NCBI GenBank assembly: GCA_036386395.1
Contig: DASVVU010000271.1
Location: forward strand, 1 to 11,375
Direction of reading: 5' to 3'
Length of the DNA stretch: 11,375 nt
Source of the DNA: JAJKJG01 sp036386395
GTDB taxonomy: Bacteria > Pseudomonadota > Alphaproteobacteria > Rhizobiales > Beijerinckiaceae
Below are positions 6,519 through 11,375 of the stretch, piece after piece (the first letter of the stretch is position 1; each line of letters opens with the position of its first letter). The notes beneath the pieces were generated by a model. That model saw only the letters and a program-made list of their open reading frames with translations. It searched no databases and was not told where the DNA came from. A program made the position numbers and the translations under genes.

Positions 6519-7841
6519 TCACGACGACTTGGCGCAGCTCTCGTTGCGCTTCGGCCAGCCGGCGTTCTTCTCGGCGTAGTCCTTGGCGTCCTGGACGAGG
6601 AGCGGGCGGACCAGCTCCTTCATCGGGTCGGTCCAGTCCGAGCCCTTGGTCCACTTCGAGCCGTCCCACTCCGCCACGAACAGCTTGTGGTGGCCGTTGT
6701 GGTCCTCGCAGGTCACCTTCACGGGGGAGGCGAAGCCCTCCATGCCGAGCTCCTTGAGGCGGGCCTCGGTGATGTTGAGGGACTCGAGGCCGGCGCGCAC
6801 GTCCTCGCCGGTCACGACTTTCTTGCCGCTGATCGCCTGCGCGTTGCGGATCGCCTCGGCGATGAGCATCGCGTTGTAGACGCCGCGGTTGTAGAGCATC
6901 TCGCCGACCTTCTCCCGCGGCGCCTTCGAGAGGCCCTTCTCGACGACGTGCTTCTGGATCTCCTTAATGACCGGAAAGTCGGTCCCGGCGAGGTTGAAGC
7001 TGAGCGCCTTGTAGCCCTTGCCCTGCTCGCCGCCGCCGCGGGCGTCGTCGTCGCCGCCGGCCCACCACACGCCGACGAGCTTACCCGTAGGGAAGCCGGC
7101 CTTGATGGCCTCCTTCACGGCGGTCGGGTTCATGGCGCCCCAGCCCTGGTTGTAGAGCCAGTCGGTGCGGTCGCGGCGGATGTTGAGCCAGACCGAGCCC
7201 TGGTTCTGCATGTCCTGGGCCGCGACCGGATAGAGCTTCAGCTCGAAGCCGTATTCCTTGGCGAGCTTCTCGAGAAGCGGGATCGGCTCCTTGCCGAACG
7301 GCGCGTCGAGGTGGATGAGGCCGATCTTCTTGCCCTTGAGCTTGTCGAGCCCGCCCTCCTTCTCGGCGACGTGCTTGATGAACACCGAGGCGCCGTCCCA
7401 GTAGGTCGCGGGCGGGTTGAACACCCACGGGAACACGTTGCCGTCGGCCGAGGCCGAGAGCCCGTAGGCCATGGACAGGATCGGGATCTTGTCGGCGGCG
7501 GCGCGCGGGATCGCGGCGAGCGTCGCGCCCGTCGACCACGGGCTGTAGATGACCGAGCCCTTCGACTTCTGGAGCTCGTAGCACTCGACGCTCTTCTTGG
7601 TGTCGTAGCCGGTCTCGCACTCCTCATAAGTGATCTTGGCGCCGCCGATGCCGCCGTCGCGCTCGTTCAAGAGCGTGATGTAGTCGCGCATGCCGTCGGC
7701 GACGTGGACCCCGGAGCCGGCGATGGGGCCGGTCCGGTAGGTGTTCATGGGCACGTAGATCGAGTCCTGCGCCATCGCGGGCGCCGCCGCTCCGACGAGG
7801 AAGGCCGCGGCCGCGGTCAGGCCTAAGCTGCGAAGGGACAT
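6519..7841 (-). CDS. Periplasmic substrate-binding protein of HAAT-type ABC importer
   Basis: A 440-residue exported protein that captures the ligand and delivers it to LivHM. Residues 1-24 form a signal peptide (basic start, Ala/Leu core, AMA before Gln25) with no lipobox Cys, so it should be soluble. The mature part is a type-I periplasmic binding fold (Peripla_BP_6): YVPMNTYRTGPIAGSG (29-44) lines the first lobe, ITLLNERDGGIGG (55-67) and the ECETGYDTKKSVECYELQ region follow, and YSPWSTGATLAA (99-110) is the ligand-contacting loop typical of the family. Cys75 and Cys87 may form a disulfide. The start ATG (7839-7841) has a full AGGAGG site on the complement of 7849-7854, the strongest in the operon. 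Flanking hairpins on both sides fit high expression. Ligand unknown; amino acid, aromatic or dicarboxylic acid are all possible. Confidence 0.93.
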   Translation of the reverse strand: MSLRSLGLTAAAAFLVGAAAPAMAQDSIYVPMNTYRTGPIAGSGVHVADGMRDYITLLNERDGGIGGAKITYEECETGYDTKKSVECYELQKSKGSVIYSPWSTGATLAAIPRAAADKIPILSMAYGLSASADGNVFPWVFNPPATYWDGASVFIKHVAEKEGGLDKLKGKKIGLIHLDAPFGKEPIPLLEKLAKEYGFELKLYPVAAQDMQNQGSVWLNIRRDRTDWLYNQGWGAMNPTAVKEAIKAGFPTGKLVGVWWAGGDDDARGGGEQGKGYKALSFNLAGTDFPVIKEIQKHVVEKGLSKAPREKVGEMLYNRGVYNAMLIAEAIRNAQAISGKKVVTGEDVRAGLESLNITEARLKELGMEGFASPVKVTCEDHNGHHKLFVAEWDGSKWTKGSDWTDPMKELVRPLLVQDAKDYAEKNAGWPKRNESCAKSS

Positions 7842-7856
7842 TTTCTTTCCTCCTGC

Positions 7857-7871
7857 GCCGGCTTCGCCGGC
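7857..7871 (-). promoter_or_regulatory. Intercistronic hairpin just upstream of the binding-protein ribosome site
   Basis: GCCGGC arms at 7857-7862 and 7866-7871 pair perfectly around TTC, in the 66-base spacer between livM and the binding-protein gene. The hairpin lies two bases 5' (in transcript sense) of the AGGAGG site at 7849-7854. It is too poor in following U to be a terminator. As a 5' cap it could stabilise the processed binding-protein message, with the repeat at 6410-6513 doing the same at the 3' end. The role is inferred. Confidence 0.5.
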
Positions 7872-7907
7872 TGTTGTGTCTGCCTCGTCTCCTTGGGAGC
7901 GGCCGTC

Positions 7908-8978
7908 CTAGTAGGGGAACGGCCAGACCCGGAGCTTTTGCTTGCCGATCTGCCAGAGCCGCGCGAGGCCGTGCGGCTCGACGATCAGGAATAGGATGAT
8001 CAGGGCACCGACCATGATTGCGGTCAAGTGCTCGGCCGTCGCGGCCTCGATCGGGACGCCGAGCGCCGGCAGGCCGAACTTGAGGAGGGTCGGCAGGATC
8101 GAGATGAAGGCCGCCCCCAAAAACGAGCCGATCAGGCTCCCCAAGCCCCCGATGATGACCATGAACAGCACGTTGAAGCTCTGGTTGATGTCGAACACCG
8201 TGTATTCGGCGCTGCCGTACCACAGGAACACCATCAGAGCCCCGGCGACGCCGCAGAGATAGGACGACACCGCGAAGGCGAGGAGCTTCGTCGACAAGAG
8301 CTTGATGCCGATGAGCTCGGCCGCGATGTCCATGTCGCGCACCGCCATCCAGGCCCGCCCGATGCGGCCCCGCACGAGGTTCGAGACCACGGCGGTGAGG
8401 AGGATCACGAGGGTCAGGAGGATCAGGTAGCGGGTCTGCGGCGTCGCCGCCGGCCCGACGATCGGGTGGCCGAAGAGGGTGCGCAAGGGCGCCTCGATCG
8501 CGCCCGAGACGTTGTAGTTGTAGAGCCAGGGCACCCGGTTGAAGCACCACTGCAGGAAGAACTGGGCCGCGAGCGTCGCGACCGCGAGGTAGAACCCCTT
8601 GATGCGCAAGCTGGGCAGGCCGAAGAGCACGCCGACGCCGGCCGAGAACAGCCCCGAGGCCAGGATCCAGATGAGGATGTTCACGCCGGGAAAGGCGGTC
8701 GTGAGCTTGTAGCAGGCGTAGGCCCCGACCCCCATGAACCCGCCGGTCCCGAGTGAGAGCAGGCCGGCGTAGCCGGTCAGGATGTTGAGGCCGATCGCGG
8801 CGAGCGAGAACACCAGGAAGGGGATCAGCACGGCCTGGAGCATGAAGTCGTTGCTGAGGGCAAGCGCGTAGGCGGCGGCTATGATCAGCCCGAGGGCGAT
8901 GCGGTCCTGGCGCAGCGGGAACACCGCCATGTCGGCGGCGTAGCTCGTCTTGTACTGCCCGGCTTCGCGGTAGAACAC
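7908..8978 (-). CDS. livM: HAAT-type ABC transporter permease LivM
   Basis: A 356-residue inner-membrane subunit forming half of the channel with LivH. It begins at GTG 8976-8978; VFYREAGQ at the N-terminus is, from memory, conserved in the subfamily, supporting this start. GGTGAG on the complement of 8984-8989 lies five bases upstream and overlaps the stop of the preceding gene, so translation is probably coupled. About eight to ten hydrophobic segments are visible, with the BPD_transp_2 landmarks LSLGTGGFMGVGAY (75-88), SLRIKGFYLAVATLAAQF (123-140) and the cytoplasmic coupling region from GRIGRAWMAVRDMDIAAELI (204-223) into IKLLSTKLLAFAVSS. The polar N-terminal 26 residues should be cytoplasmic. 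The C-terminal PHGLARLWQ (RPQGLFG-type end) is normal. Intact. Confidence 0.95.
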   Translation of the reverse strand: MFYREAGQYKTSYAADMAVFPLRQDRIALGLIIAAAYALALSNDFMLQAVLIPFLVFSLAAIGLNILTGYAGLLSLGTGGFMGVGAYACYKLTTAFPGVNILIWILASGLFSAGVGVLFGLPSLRIKGFYLAVATLAAQFFLQWCFNRVPWLYNYNVSGAIEAPLRTLFGHPIVGPAATPQTRYLILLTLVILLTAVVSNLVRGRIGRAWMAVRDMDIAAELIGIKLLSTKLLAFAVSSYLCGVAGALMVFLWYGSAEYTVFDINQSFNVLFMVIIGGLGSLIGSFLGAAFISILPTLLKFGLPALGVPIEAATAEHLTAIMVGALIILFLIVEPHGLARLWQIGKQKLRVWPFPY

Positions 8979-8984
8979 GGATGC

Positions 8985-9497
8985 TCACCGACCAAATAGC
9001 GATTTGACTTTGTCGAGAAAGCTCGTCTGGGGCGGGTGCATCATCGCCTCGGGACCCTGCGCAAGAAAGGCATCGTAGCGACGATCGACCATTGTCGAGA
9101 AAGCGGCGAAGTCGACATCCTTTTCCTTCACCTCGAAGGTCCGGTCACCCATGAAGTCCTGGTAGTCGTCGAGATACGTGCCACGCTCGCCATAATAGGC
9201 GTCGAGGAACCTCCGTCCCTCGGGACTGACCATGTCCGTGGTGAAATGCTCGTCCCCCCAACCTTGGAGGAAGCGCGTCGAAACCATTGCGCCGGATCTC
9301 AGCTTGTCGAGGTCGGCCTGGAAGTCCGGATTGTCCGGTTGAACACCATTGACGATGAACCCGCGGCTTGCCGCCCATTTCACCATCAGGCCGATGTGAA
9401 GGCCGGCCATCTCGGCGCGGTCTTCCTCGCTCGCATCCTCCGGCGTGCTGTCGTAATGATAGGATGCATCGTCGTATTTGTAGGTTTCGCGAGCCAT
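8985..9497 (-). CDS. DUF7832-like protein embedded in the transporter operon
   Basis: A 170-residue soluble, acidic protein with no signal peptide or membrane segment. The opening YKYDDASYHYDSTPED (6-21) and GLHIGLMVKWAASRGFI (32-48) resemble what I recall of the DUF7832 family (YDDAxxHY ... THIGMFLAW); the assignment is from memory and moderate. Later features are GWGDEHFTTDM (79-89), AYYGERGTYLDDYQDFMG (100-117) and a basic amphipathic end DKVKSLFGR. No function is established that I know. ATG 9495-9497 lies one base after the livH stop, with a GAGAG-type ribosome site inside livH; its own stop overlaps the livM ribosome site. By eye the base composition is less GC-rich and more codon-mixed than the adjoining permeases, consistent with acquisition. 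It has no obvious role in transport. Confidence 0.8.
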   Translation of the reverse strand: MARETYKYDDASYHYDSTPEDASEEDRAEMAGLHIGLMVKWAASRGFIVNGVQPDNPDFQADLDKLRSGAMVSTRFLQGWGDEHFTTDMVSPEGRRFLDAYYGERGTYLDDYQDFMGDRTFEVKEKDVDFAAFSTMVDRRYDAFLAQGPEAMMHPPQTSFLDKVKSLFGR

Positions 9498-9498
9498 C

Positions 9499-10605
9499 TT
9501 ATACTCTCTCGATGATCTTCTCGCCGAACAGCCCCTGCGGCCGGTACAGCAGGAACAGGAGGGCGATGACGTAGGCGAGCCAGGTCTCGATTCCGCCGCC
9601 GACGAGAGGCCCCCAGTAGAACTCGCCGATCTTCTCGCCGACCCCGATGATGAGCCCGCCGACGATCGCGCCCGGGATCGAGGTGAAGCCGCCGAGGATC
9701 AGCACCGGGAGCGCTTTCAGCGCGATGACCTGGAGCGCGAAGGACACGTCCGAGCGCGCGCCCCACATGATGCCGGTGACGAGGGCGACGATGCCGGCCG
9801 TGAACCAGACGATGACCCAGATCTGGTTCAAGGAGATGCCGACCGAGAGCGCCGCCTTGTGGCTGTCGGCGACGGCCCGGAGCGCCCTCCCGATCCGGGT
9901 CTTCGAGAAGAACACCGAGAGCGCCGCGATCATGATCGAGGCGATCACCGCCGCCGCGATGTCGATGTGCTGGAAGCGCACGCGGCCCCCGAAGATCTCG
10001 GCGTCGGTCGACCCTTGCGGCAGGTGGAGTTGGCTCGCGATCATCTGCTTCGGGTTGCCGCCGAAGATCAGCTCGCCGAGACCGATGAGGAAATAGGTCA
10101 GGCCGAAGGTCGCCATGAACAGGATGATGTCGGGCTGGTTCACGAGCGGGCGCAACACCACGCGCTCGACCGCGATCGCCAGCACCAGCATCACCCCGAC
10201 GGCGAGCACGAGGGCGAGGAGCGCCGGCACGCCTTTCTCGTAGAGCCCGACGAGGGTGAGCGCCGCGAACACCACCATGATGCCTTGCGCGAAGTTGAAC
10301 ACCCCCGAGGCCTTGAAGATCAGGACGAAGCCGAGCGCGATGAGGGCATAGAGCACGCCCGAGACGAGCCCTTCCCACAGGGTCTGAACCAGGAGGTCGG
10401 GGGCGTCGACCATGAGGACGAAGGGATCGACCAGGACGTTGTAGACGGGATTGCCGCGGCCGATCGCGCCCGTCCGCACGGCCACGACGAGAGCCGCGAC
10501 CAAGGCTGCGAGGCCGAGGGCGACGAGGAGCCGCGCCAGCGTCCGCCGGTCGAGGCCGCTCTTGCGGACCGCCGATCCTGCCGTCTGCGACGCCATCTCG
10601 GCCAT
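9499..10605 (-). CDS. livH: HAAT-type ABC transporter permease LivH
   Basis: A 368-residue inner-membrane subunit that pairs with LivM. After a polar start, a first membrane segment lies at about 25-43 (RLLVALGLAALVAALVVAV), followed by an approximately 30-residue periplasmic stretch. The core then begins at GLVSGVLYALIALGFVLIF (79-97) with the family motif GVFNFAQGIMVVFAA (101-115). The cytoplasmic coupling loop is TRIGRALRAVADSHKAALSVGI, and the C-terminus has LLFLLYRPQGLFGEKI. The N-terminal extension makes it longer than a classical 300-residue LivH, as in the related ligase-linked operons. ATG at 10603-10605 is one base after the livG stop, so translation is likely coupled; a second ATG three codons on (10594-10596) is an alternative. 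Intact. Confidence 0.94.
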   Translation of the reverse strand: MAEMASQTAGSAVRKSGLDRRTLARLLVALGLAALVAALVVAVRTGAIGRGNPVYNVLVDPFVLMVDAPDLLVQTLWEGLVSGVLYALIALGFVLIFKASGVFNFAQGIMVVFAALTLVGLYEKGVPALLALVLAVGVMLVLAIAVERVVLRPLVNQPDIILFMATFGLTYFLIGLGELIFGGNPKQMIASQLHLPQGSTDAEIFGGRVRFQHIDIAAAVIASIMIAALSVFFSKTRIGRALRAVADSHKAALSVGISLNQIWVIVWFTAGIVALVTGIMWGARSDVSFALQVIALKALPVLILGGFTSIPGAIVGGLIIGVGEKIGEFYWGPLVGGGIETWLAYVIALLFLLYRPQGLFGEKIIERV

Positions 10606-10606
10606 C

Positions 10607-11375
10607 TCAGTGCGCCACCCCGAGGTAGGCGTCGATGACGCGCTGGTCGCGCTTGACTTCGTCGGGCTTGCCGTCGGCGATCTTGCGGCCGTACTCGAGC
10701 ACTACGACGCGGTCGGAGAGGTCCATCACCACGCCCATGTCGTGCTCGATGAGGGCGATGGTGGTCCCGAACTCGTGGTTCACGTCGAGGATGAAGCGGG
10801 ACATGTCCTCCTTCTCCTCGAGGTTCATGCCGGCCATGGGCTCGTCGAGGAGGAGGAGTTCCGACTCCATGGCGAGGGCCCGGCCAAGCTCGACCCGCTT
10901 CTGCAGGCCGTAGGGGAGCTTCCCGACCGGCACCTTGCGGATCGCCTGGATCTCCAGGAAGTCGATGATGTCCTCGACCACCCGGCGGTGCTCGATCTCC
11001 TCGGCGAGCGCCGGGCCGAAGCGCAGCATCTGCCAGAGGAAGCCCTTGCGCATCTTGAGCGAGCGCCCGGCCATGATGTTGTCGAGCGTCGTCATGCCCT
11101 TGAACAGGGCGACGTTCTGGAAGGTGCGGGCGATGCCGCCGCGCGCCGCCGCATGCGGGCGCATCTTCGCCCGCCGCAGGCCCTTGAAGACGATGCAGCC
11201 GTCGGTCGGGTGGTAGAAGCCGTTGATGCAGTTCAGCATCGAGGTTTTTCCCGCGCCGTTCGGGCCGATGATGGCGCGGATCTCCCCTTTTCGGATGTCG
11301 AACGACACGTCGGTGAGCGCCTTCACGCCGCCGAAGCCCAGCGACACGTTCTCGACCGCGAGCAGCACGTCGCCC
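10607..11375 (-). CDS. livG: HAAT-type ABC transporter ATP-binding protein LivG, 5' end at window edge
   Basis: The second ATPase subunit of the importer. Counted from a GTG at 11366-11368 it has 253 residues: Walker A GPNGAGKT (35-42), Q-loop Gln84, signature LPYGLQ (151-156, the LivG form of LSGGQ), Walker B ELLLLDEP (170-177) and switch His209 in ALIEHDM. An LivG hallmark is the long insertion before the signature, containing MAGRSLKMRKGFLWQ. The frame stays open to the window edge (codons for Gly-Asp precede the GTG) and relatives usually have a longer N-terminus, so the true start may be outside; no ribosome site can be judged. In related operons an AMP-dependent acyl-CoA ligase often sits next to livG; that would lie beyond this window. 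Confidence 0.93.
   Translation of the reverse strand, partial: GDVLLAVENVSLGFGGVKALTDVSFDIRKGEIRAIIGPNGAGKTSMLNCINGFYHPTDGCIVFKGLRRAKMRPHAAARGGIARTFQNVALFKGMTTLDNIMAGRSLKMRKGFLWQMLRFGPALAEEIEHRRVVEDIIDFLEIQAIRKVPVGKLPYGLQKRVELGRALAMESELLLLDEPMAGMNLEEKEDMSRFILDVNHEFGTTIALIEHDMGVVMDLSDRVVVLEYGRKIADGKPDEVKRDQRVIDAYLGVAH

Noticed and set aside
6687..7826. A 379-codon open frame on the + strand opposite the binding-protein gene
   Set aside because: It is rich in Asp, Leu, Val and Arg with no recognisable domain, mirroring the codon pattern of the true gene on the - strand.

Overview
The window is high-GC bacterial chromosome, most likely from an alphaproteobacterium of the Hyphomicrobiales (Methylobacterium, Rhodopseudomonas or Bradyrhizobium type). 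This rests on recalled family resemblance: the layout of a branched-chain-amino-acid-type (HAAT) ABC transporter operon with a PaaK-like ligase, a DUF29 gene, and three kinds of short palindromic repeat typical of such genomes. No search was run, so genus is not claimed.

Left part, + strand (1-3576). A small cluster of three short genes comes first: the 3' end of a VOC/glyoxalase-fold protein, a DUF1428 (YbaA-like) protein, and a PhnB-like VOC protein. After a spacer with a perfect hairpin come an exported two-domain metallophosphatase/5'-nucleotidase and, 26 bases after its stop, a family-1 uracil-DNA glycosylase (ung).

Right part, mainly - strand (11375 down to 3698). In transcription order: livG (5' end at or beyond the window edge), livH, a 170-residue DUF7832-like gene unrelated to transport, livM, a periplasmic substrate-binding protein, and livF. 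Beyond a + strand DUF29 gene lies a PaaK-like AMP-forming ligase. The five transport genes form one complete importer: the binding protein captures the ligand, LivH and LivM form the channel, and LivG and LivF hydrolyse ATP. The nearby CoA-ligase-like gene suggests an acid, perhaps aromatic or short-chain, rather than an amino acid, but the substrate cannot be read from the sequence.

The least ordinary points are the non-transport gene inserted exactly between livH and livM with translational coupling on both sides, the binding-protein cistron flanked by strong hairpins, the opposite-strand DUF29 gene separating livF from the ligase, a nucleotidase whose first metal-site His position is Tyr, and a ligase with no classical Ser/Thr/Gly-rich P-loop. 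I see no phage, transposase, CRISPR, tRNA or rRNA. I do not see a convincing new multi-gene system; the embedded DUF7832-like gene is the best lead.
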